Below, piece by piece: positions 42,805 to 52,807 of a stretch of 64,000 bases of DNA; position 1 is the first letter of the stretch; each line of letters opens with the position of its first letter. Source of the stretch: Marinirhabdus sp963799365 (GTDB taxonomy: Bacteria; Bacteroidota; Bacteroidia; Flavobacteriales; Flavobacteriaceae); contig CAWCWV010000008.1 in the NCBI GenBank assembly GCA_963799365.1, positions 62,001 through 126,000 of the forward strand, read 5' to 3'. The translations under genes and the position numbers were made by a program. The notes beneath the pieces are model-generated. The model did not search any database. It saw nothing but the letters and a program-made list of their open reading frames with translations, and had not been told where the DNA came from.

Positions 42805-44937
42805 TTAAGCGTTAGCGGTTCCTCTTGCTTTTGCAATTACTTCTTCTGAAATACTAGAAGGAGTTTCTGCATAATGTGAAAATTCCATTGTTGATGTTGC
42901 ACGACCAGATGATAATGTTCTTAATGTAGTTACATATCCAAACATTTCAGAAAGCGGTACGGTAGCTTTTACAGTTTTAGCACCTGCACGGTCTCCCATA
43001 CTTGTCATTTGCCCTCTTCTTCGGTTTAGATCTCCTACAATATCTCCCATGTTTTCTTCAGGAGTGATTACCTCTATTTTCATTATAGGCTCCATAATAA
43101 CGGCTTTAGCAGCTTTAGCAGCAGCTTTAAACCCTAATTTTGCAGCAAGCTCAAATGAAAGTTGATCTGAATCGACATCGTGGTAAGAACCATCCGTCAA
43201 AGTTACTTTCATAGCATCTACTTCATATCCTGCTAAAGGACCATTTACCATCGCCATTTTGAATCCTTTCTCTACTGAGGGAACAAATTCCTTAGGAACG
43301 TTTCCACCTTTAATAGCTGAAATAAACTCTAATCCTTCTGCCCCTTCTTCTGCTGGCTCTAATGTAAATACAATATCAGCAAATTTACCACGACCACCAG
43401 ATTGCTTTTTATAAACCTCTCTGTGTTCTGCTTTTCTTGTAATTGCTTCTTTGTATTCTACTTGTGGCTCTCCTTGATTAACTTCAACCTTGAACTCACG
43501 TCGTAAACGATCTACAATAATATCTAAGTGAAGCTCACCCATTCCAGAAATAATAGTCTGTCCTGAAGCTTCGTCTGTACGCACTGTAAATGTTGGATCT
43601 TCTTCAGCCAATTTAGCCAAAGACATCCCTAATTTATCAACATCTGCTTTTGTCTTAGGCTCTACCGCGATTCCAATTACTGGATCTGGGAAGTCCATCG
43701 ATTCTAGCACGATTGGATGTTTTTCATCAGACATAGTATCACCAGTCTTGATGTCTTTAAACCCAACTGCCGCACCAATATCTCCTGCCTCGATATAGTC
43801 GATAGCATTTTGCTTATTAGAGTGCATTTGGTAAATACGTGAGATACGCTCTTTTTTACCTGAACGGTTGTTCAAAATATAAGACCCTGCATCTAAACGT
43901 CCAGAGTAAGCACGGAAGAAAGCCAAACGACCAACAAATGGGTCTGTCGCAATCTTAAATGCCAAGGCTGCGAAAGGTGCAGTTACATCTGGTTTTCTAA
44001 TTTCTTGTTTGTCGGTCTCTGGATTTATACCAATAATACCTTCTTTATCCATTGGAGAAGGCAAGTAACGACAAACAGCATCCAATAAAAACTGAACACC
44101 TTTGTTTTTAAATGCAGATCCACAGATCATTGGGATGATAGACATATCCATTACAGCAGCACGAAGCGCAGCGTGCACTTCATCTTCAGTAATAGAGTCT
44201 TCATCTTCCATATATTTTTCAAGCAAATTTTCATCGTAAGCAGCTACCTCTTCGATAAGCTTCCCACGCAACATTTTTGCCTCTGCTTTCAATTCCTCGG
44301 GAATATCAACAACATCAAAAGTTGCTCCCAAAGATTCATCATGCCAAATTACAGCACGGTTCTTAACCAGATCAACTATTCCTTTGAAGTCTTCTTCGTC
44401 ACCAATATTTAATACAATAGGCACTGCATTAGAACCTAACATATCTTTCACTTGTTGACAAACCATCATAAAGTCTGAACCTTGACGGTCCATTTTATTT
44501 ACGAAACCAATACGAGGCACTTTATAGTTATCAGCAAGTCTCCAGTTAGTTTCAGATTGTGGCTCAACACCATCTACTGCACTAAAAAGAAACACCAATC
44601 CGTCCAATACTCGTAAAGAACGGTTTACCTCTACTGTAAAGTCTACGTGACCAGGAGTATCAATGATATTGAAATTGTAATCTTTAGTATCTTCGGTAGG
44701 CTCGGCGTTCTCTAGAGGGAACTTCCAAGTACAAGTAGTAGCAGCAGAAGTAATTGTAATACCTCTTTCCTGCTCTTGCTCCATCCAGTCCATAGTTGCC
44801 GCACCATCGTGAACTTCACCAATTTTATGGCTCACCCCAGTATAGTACAAGATACGCTCTGTAGTAGTGGTTTTACCAGCATCAATATGCGCAGCAATAC
44901 CTATATTTCTTGTAAATTTTAAATCTCTTTGTGCCAT
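42805..44937 (-). CDS. fusA: Translation elongation factor G
   Basis: Translocation GTPase of 710 aa. The G domain has AHIDAGKTTTTERIL, RGITITSAAT, DTPGHVDFTVEV and NKMDRQG. Domains II-V follow, ending with the LSEMFGYVTTLRTLSSGRAT segment. Length and motifs are standard for the bacterial factor. It lies 3 bases after rpsG. Tuf, often found next, is not in this window. Confidence 0.98.
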   Translation of the reverse strand: MAQRDLKFTRNIGIAAHIDAGKTTTTERILYYTGVSHKIGEVHDGAATMDWMEQEQERGITITSAATTCTWKFPLENAEPTEDTKDYNFNIIDTPGHVDFTVEVNRSLRVLDGLVFLFSAVDGVEPQSETNWRLADNYKVPRIGFVNKMDRQGSDFMMVCQQVKDMLGSNAVPIVLNIGDEEDFKGIVDLVKNRAVIWHDESLGATFDVVDIPEELKAEAKMLRGKLIEEVAAYDENLLEKYMEDEDSITEDEVHAALRAAVMDMSIIPMICGSAFKNKGVQFLLDAVCRYLPSPMDKEGIIGINPETDKQEIRKPDVTAPFAALAFKIATDPFVGRLAFFRAYSGRLDAGSYILNNRSGKKERISRIYQMHSNKQNAIDYIEAGDIGAAVGFKDIKTGDTMSDEKHPIVLESMDFPDPVIGIAVEPKTKADVDKLGMSLAKLAEEDPTFTVRTDEASGQTIISGMGELHLDIIVDRLRREFKVEVNQGEPQVEYKEAITRKAEHREVYKKQSGGRGKFADIVFTLEPAEEGAEGLEFISAIKGGNVPKEFVPSVEKGFKMAMVNGPLAGYEVDAMKVTLTDGSYHDVDSDQLSFELAAKLGFKAAAKAAKAVIMEPIMKIEVITPEENMGDIVGDLNRRRGQMTSMGDRAGAKTVKATVPLSEMFGYVTTLRTLSSGRATSTMEFSHYAETPSSISEEVIAKARGTANA

Positions 44938-44940
44938 TTT

Positions 44941-45417
44941 TTAGAATCTGAAATGTGAGAATGCTTTGTTTGCTTCGGCCATTTTGTGCGTGTCCGTTTT
45001 TTTCTTGACTGCCGCACCTTCTTCTTTAGCTGCTGCCAAGATTTCTGAAGCTAATTTTTGAGCCATAGATTTTTCGTTACGCTTTCTTGCATACCCAATC
45101 AACCACTTCATAGCGGTAGAAATTTTACGGTCTGCACGAATTTGCATAGGTATTTGGAAGGTAGCTCCACCCACTCGGCGGCTACGTACTTCCACGTGAG
45201 GCATCACATTAGAAAGTGCATCTTTCCAAAGTTCAAGGCCTGTTTTTTCTTCGTCTGTTTTCTTTTCTTCTACGATATCGATTGCATCGTAAAATACTTT
45301 AAAAGCCACCGACTTTTTTCCGTCCCACATCATGTTATTTACAAAACGTGTCACCAATTGGTCATTAAACCTTGGATCCGGCAAAAGCGGTCTTTTCTTG
45401 GCTGCTCTTTTTCTCAT
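44941..45417 (-). CDS. rpsG: 30S ribosomal protein S7
   Basis: Head assembly protein of 158 aa. MRKRAAKKRPLLPDPRFND, VEVRSRRVGGATFQIPMQIR and the C-terminal KKKTDTHKMAEANKAFSHFR match the family. Between rpsL (25 bases) and fusA (3 bases). Confidence 0.98.
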   Translation of the reverse strand: MRKRAAKKRPLLPDPRFNDQLVTRFVNNMMWDGKKSVAFKVFYDAIDIVEEKKTDEEKTGLELWKDALSNVMPHVEVRSRRVGGATFQIPMQIRADRKISTAMKWLIGYARKRNEKSMAQKLASEILAAAKEEGAAVKKKTDTHKMAEANKAFSHFRF

Positions 45418-45442
45418 TTCTTCGTTTTAAAACTGTTTAAAA

Positions 45443-45817
45443 TTACTTCTTAGGGCGTTTTGCACCGTATTTAGATCTACGTTGTGTTCTACCTGCAACA
45501 CCTGCGGTGTCTAAGGCTCCACGAACAATGTGGTATCTAACTCCTGGCAAATCCTTCACCCTTCCACCTCTAACCAATACTATCGAGTGCTCTTGTAGAT
45601 TGTGTCCCTCGCCTCCGATGTATGCGTTAACCTCTTTTCCATTCGTCAAACGTACACGCGCAACTTTACGCATTGCTGAGTTTGGTTTTTTTGGAGTAGT
45701 GGTATATACACGCGTACACACTCCGCGACGTTGCGGGCACGAATCCAAGGCAGCCGATTTGCTCTTCTTGGTTATTTTGGTCCTTCCTTTTCGTACTAAT
45801 TGTGAAATAGTTGGCAT
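45443..45817 (-). CDS. rpsL: 30S ribosomal protein S12
   Basis: Decoding-centre protein of 124 aa and first gene of the superoperon. MPTISQLVRKGRTKITKKS, TPKKPNSAMRKVARVRLTNG with the wild-type Lys residues linked to streptomycin sensitivity, and LVRGGRVKDLPGVRYHIVRG are present. A consensus promoter lies about 55 bases upstream. Confidence 0.98.
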   Translation of the reverse strand: MPTISQLVRKGRTKITKKSKSAALDSCPQRRGVCTRVYTTTPKKPNSAMRKVARVRLTNGKEVNAYIGGEGHNLQEHSIVLVRGGRVKDLPGVRYHIVRGALDTAGVAGRTQRRSKYGAKRPKK

Positions 45818-45870
45818 AAAATCCTGTTATACTTAAATTAATAATATAATTTCCCCACTATAAGGGGGCG

Positions 45871-45900
45871 CAAAGGTAGAATTTTTATTTGATTATTCAA
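45871..45900 (-). promoter_or_regulatory. Promoter of the rpsL ribosomal superoperon
   Basis: On the minus strand TTG (45900-45898), 19 bases, TACCTTTG (45878-45871) is an exact match to the Bacteroidota consensus TTG-N19-TAnnTTTG. It is the strongest promoter-like site in the window and leaves a leader of about 45-50 bases before the rpsL ATG. Confidence 0.85.
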
Positions 45901-46001
45901 ACACCAACTCACTTATTTTACAAACCTTTTTAATAAACCCCACTTTACTATATGAAAACTGCTTCTGAAACGTTAGATTTACTTCACAAATACTGCTCTA
46001 A

Positions 46002-47696
46002 TTGAAACAAGTTTTCTTCATTTTATTATACCTTAATATATATGCCCTCTTTCATCAAGGGATTTTTGCACAGCAATTGTATTTAGACATCGAAGCCGAA
46101 ACTGCTATTTCAGAAACACTAAAGGACAGCCTGCTTCCACAACAAAAATTCAAGGATTATCTTTCCCTAAAAGCTGAAGCTGACTCTCTTGTTCATAAAC
46201 TGTATCGTTTGGGTTTCATAAATGCACAATACAAATCGCTAGAAAAGAAAAACGACACCAATTATATTGCCACTTATATTTTTGGAACAAAATACAAAGA
46301 GATTAAAGTTTTTTATTCAGATTCCAGTTTCAGTAAAAAACAACTAAGACAAATCTCCCAAGATGTAGCAAACGACTATTTTATATTAAATTTTGAAACT
46401 GCAGAAGCTTCACTTCAAAAATTAAACAATCTCCAAACGGAAACCGGAAATACATTTGCTCGATTAAAATTAACGGAAATTGAAACCGAAGGAAATAGCG
46501 TAACCGCAAAAATTAATACAAAAGGAAAAAGCTACAGAACTTTAGATTCAATTGTCGTGAAAGGCTACGATAAATTTCCTAGATCTTTTTTAAAATATTA
46601 TGCAGGAATTAGAACAGGAAAAACATTCAATAGAAAAAAACTGTTGTCTCAAAATTTGGTTATAGACAACTTGGGATTTGCCAACACCACTAAAGCACCA
46701 GAAGTACTTTTCAGGAAAGAAACAACAACAGCTTATTTTTATGTTGAAAAACAAAACAACAATCTGTTTGATGGAATTTTAGGATTTGCTACAGATGAAG
46801 AAACACAAAGACTTCAATTAAACGGATATTTAAATCTTGAATTGAATAATAATTTAAATTTCGGAGAACAACTCCTCATTAATTATAAAGCAGATGGCAA
46901 CGAGCAAATAAATTTTCGAGCCAAAGTAAAAATGCCCTATTTACTTAAATCTCCTTTTGGGATAAGTTTGGAATTAAATATTTTTAAAAGAGACAGCACT
47001 TTCGTGACCACACAACAAGAAGCACAATTGTCTTACCAGCTAAATCCCATATCTTCGGTTTACCTGGGCTACAAGGGATATGAAAGCAGCAATCTTTTAG
47101 ACGAAACATTAGCAGGTGCAGCTATAGAAGATTATAGCGCTTCATTTTTAACAGCTGGAGGTATTTTGATAATTCCACAAAATTCTAAACTTTTCCCAAA
47201 GAAAACCGAATTACAACTAGGATCTGAATTTGGAAAAAGAGAAAGTAAAGGGACAAATGAAAATCAAACCCGTCTTACTGCACTAGCCAACCATATTTTT
47301 GACTTAGGTGGAAATAATAGTGTGTATCTTCAAAATACTTCCAGCATTCTATTTAGCGAAACCTATTTCACTAATGAACTATTTCGCTTTGGAGGCATTA
47401 ATAGTATACGTGGTTTTAACGAGAACAGTATAGATGCGTCACTTTTTTCAGTTTTAAATACTGAATACCGTTATATCCTTAATCCAGGGCTATATATCCA
47501 CAGTATCATCGATCTAGGTTATTTTGAAAATAATCCTGTAGATGTAAAGGAAAAATTGTATAGCTTTGGCCTAGGGATAGGATTACAAACAAATGGAGGT
47601 ATTTTGCGCTTTAACATCGCAAATGGTAGCTCTGAAAATCAATCATTTAGATTTTCAAACACCAAAATCCATCTTAGTCTTTCCTCACAATTTTAG
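46002..47696 (+). CDS. Omp85-superfamily (BamA/TamA-like) outer-membrane protein
   Basis: Protein of 564 aa with a TTG start and a signal peptide (VFFILLYLNIYALFHQGIFA). Residues about 30-230 look like POTRA-type alpha/beta repeats, including RTLDSIVVKGYDKFPRSFL and YAGIRTGKTFNRKKL. The C-terminal half is a beta-barrel ending in LSSQF. The motif FGGINSIRGFNEN near 463-475 carries the conserved (V/I)RGF of the inward-folded loop in Omp85 proteins. It may insert or secrete outer-membrane substrates. It is shorter than BamA and lies before a SusC/D operon. Confidence 0.85.
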   Translation: MKQVFFILLYLNIYALFHQGIFAQQLYLDIEAETAISETLKDSLLPQQKFKDYLSLKAEADSLVHKLYRLGFINAQYKSLEKKNDTNYIATYIFGTKYKEIKVFYSDSSFSKKQLRQISQDVANDYFILNFETAEASLQKLNNLQTETGNTFARLKLTEIETEGNSVTAKINTKGKSYRTLDSIVVKGYDKFPRSFLKYYAGIRTGKTFNRKKLLSQNLVIDNLGFANTTKAPEVLFRKETTTAYFYVEKQNNNLFDGILGFATDEETQRLQLNGYLNLELNNNLNFGEQLLINYKADGNEQINFRAKVKMPYLLKSPFGISLELNIFKRDSTFVTTQQEAQLSYQLNPISSVYLGYKGYESSNLLDETLAGAAIEDYSASFLTAGGILIIPQNSKLFPKKTELQLGSEFGKRESKGTNENQTRLTALANHIFDLGGNNSVYLQNTSSILFSETYFTNELFRFGGINSIRGFNENSIDASLFSVLNTEYRYILNPGLYIHSIIDLGYFENNPVDVKEKLYSFGLGIGLQTNGGILRFNIANGSSENQSFRFSNTKIHLSLSSQF

Positions 47697-47816
47697 ATAA
47701 AGCTAACAATAGCTTAACACTGAGATTAAAAAAAAACCAAATTTTAAGTTTAAAAAGTTGTGTAATTAACTTTTTATTGTGATTTTTGGCATTGGCTAAT
47801 TCAAATAATTTATAAA

Positions 47817-50800
47817 ATGAGAACAAAGTTTAGTGGAATTTTGACGCTATTGCTAGCGTTAGTAGTGCAACTCACGTTCGCACAAGAAAAAACAATCTCT
47901 GGAACGATAACCGACAGTGGTGGGTTACCGTTACCTGGAGTAAACATCATCGTAAAAGGTACATCTAATGGTACACAGTCCGATTTTGATGGTAAATACG
48001 CCATTCAAGCCGCTGTGGGTCAAAGGCTCGTTTACAGTTACGTTGGATTTGTAACTGAAGAGCGACCCGTCACAGCATTGACAACGGATCTTAGTTTCCA
48101 ATTGGATGAAGATGCACAAGCCCTTGATGAGGTAGTTGTAACTGGTTATGGTATCCCTAGAGAGAAAAAAGCACTAGGATATGCCGTAAGTACCTTAGAG
48201 GCAGAAGCGGTTGAAAACAAACCGGAATCTGACGTAGTAAGGTCTTTGAACGGTAAAGTAGCTGGTGTTCAGGTTGTAGGTACAGGTGGTGCCTCTGGAT
48301 CAGGTACAAACTTCATTATTCGTTCTAAAAGTTCGATTAACGGTAGTAACCAACCTTTATTTATTGTTGATGGTGTGCCATTTGATGGTGGAACTAACCA
48401 ACAATCTGGTTTTGGTGGTGGTAACTCTGTTACAAGTAGCCGTTTCTTGGATTTAGATCCTAACAACATTGAAAGCATTAGTATCCTTAAAGGATTAAGT
48501 GCAGCGGTATTGTACGGACAACAAGGTAGAAATGGGGTTGTATTAATTACAACTAAAAACGGGAGTAAGAAAAGCTTGAACAAAAAGTTTGAGGTAACAC
48601 TTTCTCAATCTGTTTATATTACACAAATTTCTAACCTTCCAGAATACCAAAACCAATACGGACAAGGTTCGGACAACACTCCAAACCCTGGATTTGTTGG
48701 TAACTGGGGTGGACTTCTTGATACTGGATTAACTATTGCGCATCCTCTTGCTGCAGATTTCGGTGATGTATTTCCTGAATTAACAGCGAATGAGATTCCT
48801 TATTCTGCTGCACCAAACAACGTAAAAGATTTCTTTAGAACAGGTCTTGGTAATACAACTTCTGTAAACGTTTCTGGTGCTCCTAATGGAGATAGCCGTT
48901 ACAACATTAACTTTGGTTATACAACAGAAGATGGATACATTCAAAATAACGGATTAACTCGTTACAACATTGGTATGGGTGGATCTACTAAATTGTCAAA
49001 CAAATTTAGTTTCGACGGTACTGCTAACTTTAGTAATTTACGAGTTAACACACCACCAATTGCAGCGAATAACGCAGCGAACTCTATCTCTGTATTTACA
49101 CGTACATTATTTATTCCTCGTAACTTAGATTTACAAAATTTACCTTTCGAGAATCCTAATGATAACTCTAACGTATACTACCGTAGTGACCAAGATAACC
49201 CATACTGGTTATTAAACTATGCTGGTACAGAGCAAATCACAAATCGTTTTTACGGTAAACTTGCTACTTCTTATGCTATATCAGACAATATCTTAGCTTC
49301 TTACCGCTTTGGTCTGGATACCTATACTGAAAAACAAGAGTTTAGAGTAGCTAAAGGTTCTTCAACAGCTCCTTATGATGGTGCAAACTTGAATGGTTTT
49401 TTAAGAACTACATCAGGAACAAACTTTATTTTTGACCATAACTTAAACTTTAGTTTTAATAATATTCAGTTAGCTGAAGATTTCGACTTAACTGCACAAC
49501 TAGGTTTTAACGCTAGACGTGACGAATACGACCAATTTGGTATTACAAGTTCTAACCAGATTGTATTTGGTTTCTTTAACCACAGAAACTTCGTAAGTCA
49601 AAACAACATTGACCCAACAACTGGATCAAACTTAGACTTTAGAAGTGAAAGAAATATCTTAGGTGCCTATGGTGAAGCATCTTTTGATTATGGAAACTTT
49701 GTTTTCTTAACACTTTCTGGTAGAAATGACTGGGGTTCGAACGTAGAGCGCGAGAATAGATCAATTTTCTATCCTGGAGCTTCTATCTCTTTCATTCCAA
49801 CTTCATTAGACGGATTTGGAAACAGTGGAGCCTTAAACTTTTTAAAGCTTAGAGCTGGATACGGTACTTCTGCTCGTTTCCCTGGATTATACGGAACACG
49901 TGCAGTTCTAACTACAAATCCTAATACATTTATACGTCCTAATGGAGATCCAACAACAATTAACTCTTTACCTACTACGAGTCCAAACCCTGACCTAAAG
50001 CCAGAGCTTCAGAAGGAATTTGAACTTGGAGCTGAGGCAGAATTTTTTAAGCGCAGATTAACACTAGATGCAACTGTGTACAAAAGAACTATTGAAGATC
50101 AAATTGTAAACAGACCTGTAAATCCTTCAACTGGATTTAGCTTTATCAATGATAACATTGCAGAAAGTGAAATTAGAGGTTTTGAATTAGGATTAGACTT
50201 TATTCCGCTACAAACTGAGAACTTTACTTGGTCTGTTAGAAATAACTTCACTGCTTATGAAAATGAAGTTATTAGCTTAGGAGGAATTGAAGCATTCCCA
50301 TTTGCTGGTTTTATTGGACTAGGTAACTATGCTTCTGAAGGTGAGCCATTAGGTGTAATTAAAGGTAATTTCGCTGCTCGTTACGATCCATCAAATATTT
50401 CACCAGAAAACCCAACAGGTGTTGGCGTAAATGGAGTACTATTAATTGATCCTACAAACGGTAAAATTATTGATAGTGACAACTTGCCACTTGCTACTCA
50501 AAACCAAACTGTTGGTGATCCAAACCCAGACTGGAATGCAACTACAATTAACACCTTTACTTACAAAGGTTTATCTGTATCTGCGCAATTAGAGTACCAA
50601 CACGGAGGAGATATTTATTCTCAAACTGCTACTCAGTACTACAGACGTGGTGTTACAACTGCGAATGTTGATAATAGAGAAGGAAGTTTTGTGATTCCTG
50701 GTATTTTAGCAAACCCTAACACTGGACAGCCACTTGTTGATGCTGGTGGTAACTTTATCGATAATACCATTCAGATTGGTGCAAACGATGTTTTCTTTAT

Positions 50801-51092
50801 CAACTTGGTTGACCCTGTTGGTCAAGGTATCTATGACGCATCACACTTTAGAGTAAGAGATGTATCTATTGCATATAGTTTAAATGAGAAAATGTTAGAC
50901 AGAACTCCATTCGGAAATGTTACTTTCTCTTTATCTGGACAGAACTTATATGTGAAAACATATAATATTCCTGATGACTTCAACTTTGACCCTGAAGCTT
51001 TGAGTACTGGTGTTGGTAACGGACAAGGTTTGGATTTCCAAACTGGACCATCGAACAAGAGATATTCTTTTAGCGTAAAAGCAACATTCTAA
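47817..51092 (+). CDS. SusC/RagA-family TonB-linked outer-membrane transporter
   Basis: Active transporter of 1091 aa. A signal peptide (LLLALVVQLTFAQ), a carboxypeptidase-like domain (about 25-100; ISGTITDSGGLPLPGVNIIV), the TonB-box-like LDEVVVTGYG, plug (LNGKVAGVQVVG, SSINGSNQPLFIVDGVPF) and barrel are all present. Codons are strongly biased (AAC, GGT, CGT, GTT) unlike the TonB receptor at 11501, suggesting very high expression. SusD follows after 77 bases including a hairpin. No glycosidase or peptidase is in the operon, so the substrate is unknown. Confidence 0.95.
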   Translation: MRTKFSGILTLLLALVVQLTFAQEKTISGTITDSGGLPLPGVNIIVKGTSNGTQSDFDGKYAIQAAVGQRLVYSYVGFVTEERPVTALTTDLSFQLDEDAQALDEVVVTGYGIPREKKALGYAVSTLEAEAVENKPESDVVRSLNGKVAGVQVVGTGGASGSGTNFIIRSKSSINGSNQPLFIVDGVPFDGGTNQQSGFGGGNSVTSSRFLDLDPNNIESISILKGLSAAVLYGQQGRNGVVLITTKNGSKKSLNKKFEVTLSQSVYITQISNLPEYQNQYGQGSDNTPNPGFVGNWGGLLDTGLTIAHPLAADFGDVFPELTANEIPYSAAPNNVKDFFRTGLGNTTSVNVSGAPNGDSRYNINFGYTTEDGYIQNNGLTRYNIGMGGSTKLSNKFSFDGTANFSNLRVNTPPIAANNAANSISVFTRTLFIPRNLDLQNLPFENPNDNSNVYYRSDQDNPYWLLNYAGTEQITNRFYGKLATSYAISDNILASYRFGLDTYTEKQEFRVAKGSSTAPYDGANLNGFLRTTSGTNFIFDHNLNFSFNNIQLAEDFDLTAQLGFNARRDEYDQFGITSSNQIVFGFFNHRNFVSQNNIDPTTGSNLDFRSERNILGAYGEASFDYGNFVFLTLSGRNDWGSNVERENRSIFYPGASISFIPTSLDGFGNSGALNFLKLRAGYGTSARFPGLYGTRAVLTTNPNTFIRPNGDPTTINSLPTTSPNPDLKPELQKEFELGAEAEFFKRRLTLDATVYKRTIEDQIVNRPVNPSTGFSFINDNIAESEIRGFELGLDFIPLQTENFTWSVRNNFTAYENEVISLGGIEAFPFAGFIGLGNYASEGEPLGVIKGNFAARYDPSNISPENPTGVGVNGVLLIDPTNGKIIDSDNLPLATQNQTVGDPNPDWNATTINTFTYKGLSVSAQLEYQHGGDIYSQTATQYYRRGVTTANVDNREGSFVIPGILANPNTGQPLVDAGGNFIDNTIQIGANDVFFINLVDPVGQGIYDASHFRVRDVSIAYSLNEKMLDRTPFGNVTFSLSGQNLYVKTYNIPDDFNFDPEALSTGVGNGQGLDFQTGPSNKRYSFSVKATF

Positions 51093-51102
51093 AAAAAAGT
51101 AC

Positions 51103-51135
51103 ACAATCGAGGTAGTAAAAACCTGCCTCGATTGT
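51103..51135 (+). terminator. Intercistronic hairpin between susC and susD genes
   Basis: ACAATCGAGG (51103-51112) pairs with CCTCGATTGT (51126-51135), followed by TTTAATACTG. It looks like a partial terminator or a 3'-end stabiliser inside an operon and could set unequal SusC and SusD levels. Confidence 0.65.
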
Positions 51136-51169
51136 TTTAATACTGTACTTAAATCCTATACAAAATATT

Positions 51170-52786
51170 ATGAAAAATTTATTTAAAATAACATTACTCT
51201 CCGCAGTTGTAGCATTGTTTGCTAGTTGCGAAACGTCAGAATTAGAGCTTTTGGTAAGTCCTAATGACGTTACTATAGATAATGCAGATCCTAATTTCGT
51301 TTTAAACGATATTCAACTTACCTTTAATGGTGTTGTAGGATCATATAGTGGAACTTCTAGAGCTATCACTAGACAGACAAATCAATTTGGTACTTATAAC
51401 GGTGCTGTTGGAAACAATACCTTAAATGGTGCTTGGGGAAATTCTTACCAAATGTTCTCTAACATAGACCTTTTACAAGGTATTAATGATGCTCAAGCTG
51501 AAAATGGCGGTATTCCTTATCACGTAGGAGTAGCACAAGTTATTGAAGCATACGCATATATGCTACTTGTTGATTACTTAGATCAAGTTCCATTTAGTGA
51601 AGCCGTACAACCTAGTGAGTTCCCTAATCCTAAACTTGATTCTGGTGCATCAGTATATGCTGCTCAATTAGTTTTATTAGACGAGGCAATTGCTAACTTA
51701 AACCTTGGAAATTCAGTTGGAGCAAGAATTCCAGATGATTTATTCTTTCAAGATTTTGATGCAGCCAAATGGATAGCTTTAGCAAATACATTAAAGATTA
51801 GAGCTAACCTTAACACAGGAAATGCTGCTGGTATAAACGCTGCTGCTGCAGGAAACATTATTGACCAGAATGACGAGGATTTCCAATTTGGATATTCAAC
51901 TGCAACAGACCCAAACAGTTTACACCCATTTTTTAGTGGAAGTTATGGTCCTTCTGGTGCAGGTACTCGTATGAGTAATCAATTATTTGACTTTATGAAT
52001 GTTGGTGATGCTGCGGCTCCTTTCCCTGAAACTGATGGTCCAGTTGACCCTCGTACTAGATATTATTTTTACCGTCAAGACCTTACAGATCCATCTGGAT
52101 CTAACTTACCTTGTCTTGGAGAGGCTAACTATGATTACTGCTATGTAGGTAATGGATATTGGGGTAGAGACCACGCAGATGACGAAGGTCTTCCTAATGA
52201 TGGATTAAAAAGAACTGCTTATGGTATATATCCAGGTGGTGGGGCCTTTGATGCAGATCAAGGTATGCCAACTCCAGCTGTAGCCTCTTCTCCAGAAAGT
52301 CTTGGTGGTGCAGGTATCCGTCCTATTTATCTTGCATCTTACACGCATTTTGCTTTAGCTGAAGGTGCTTTAACATTAGGATCTAATGGTAACCCTAGAG
52401 CACTTCTTGAATTAGGTATAAGAAGAAGTATGAATAAAGTTCGTGATTTTGCAGGTGCTGCAGATAATGGACCTTTAGCTATGACCGATGGAGATATTAC
52501 TACTTATATTAATGGTGTATTAGCTGAATACGATGCAGCTAACGCTAATGGAAAATTAGCAGTTATTTCTAGAGAATATTTTATTGCTGCCTGGGGTAAC
52601 GGTACAGAACCTTACAACTTGTACAGAAGAACTGGTTTACCAGATCTTCAAGCACCAGTTATTCCTGCTGGAGCATTTCCTAGATCTTTCCAGTATCCTG
52701 AAACTGAAGTAGATGGTAACCCTAATATTCAGCAAAGATCAGTATCCTCAAAAGTATTTTGGGATACTACTGGTAGCTTAGACTAA
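51170..52786 (+). CDS. SusD/RagB-family surface lipoprotein
   Basis: Protein of 538 aa that caps the SusC transporter. The lipoprotein signal ends FASC (Cys20), with an acidic Glu next to it. Tetratricopeptide-type helices (NSYQMFSNIDLLQGINDAQ, VGVAQVIEAYAYMLLVDYL) and the SusD_2-like architecture with a C-terminal EYFIAAWGNGTEPYNLYRR are seen. Codon bias is as strong as in the SusC gene. Substrate specificity cannot be read from the sequence. Confidence 0.93.
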   Translation: MKNLFKITLLSAVVALFASCETSELELLVSPNDVTIDNADPNFVLNDIQLTFNGVVGSYSGTSRAITRQTNQFGTYNGAVGNNTLNGAWGNSYQMFSNIDLLQGINDAQAENGGIPYHVGVAQVIEAYAYMLLVDYLDQVPFSEAVQPSEFPNPKLDSGASVYAAQLVLLDEAIANLNLGNSVGARIPDDLFFQDFDAAKWIALANTLKIRANLNTGNAAGINAAAAGNIIDQNDEDFQFGYSTATDPNSLHPFFSGSYGPSGAGTRMSNQLFDFMNVGDAAAPFPETDGPVDPRTRYYFYRQDLTDPSGSNLPCLGEANYDYCYVGNGYWGRDHADDEGLPNDGLKRTAYGIYPGGGAFDADQGMPTPAVASSPESLGGAGIRPIYLASYTHFALAEGALTLGSNGNPRALLELGIRRSMNKVRDFAGAADNGPLAMTDGDITTYINGVLAEYDAANANGKLAVISREYFIAAWGNGTEPYNLYRRTGLPDLQAPVIPAGAFPRSFQYPETEVDGNPNIQQRSVSSKVFWDTTGSLD

Positions 52787-52807
52787 TCAATTAAACAAAA
52801 TTATATC

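Noticed and set aside
47700..47715. AAGCTA/TAGCTT inverted repeat after the Omp85 gene as a terminator
   Set aside because: Six-base stem without a following T-run; may be chance in AT-rich DNA.
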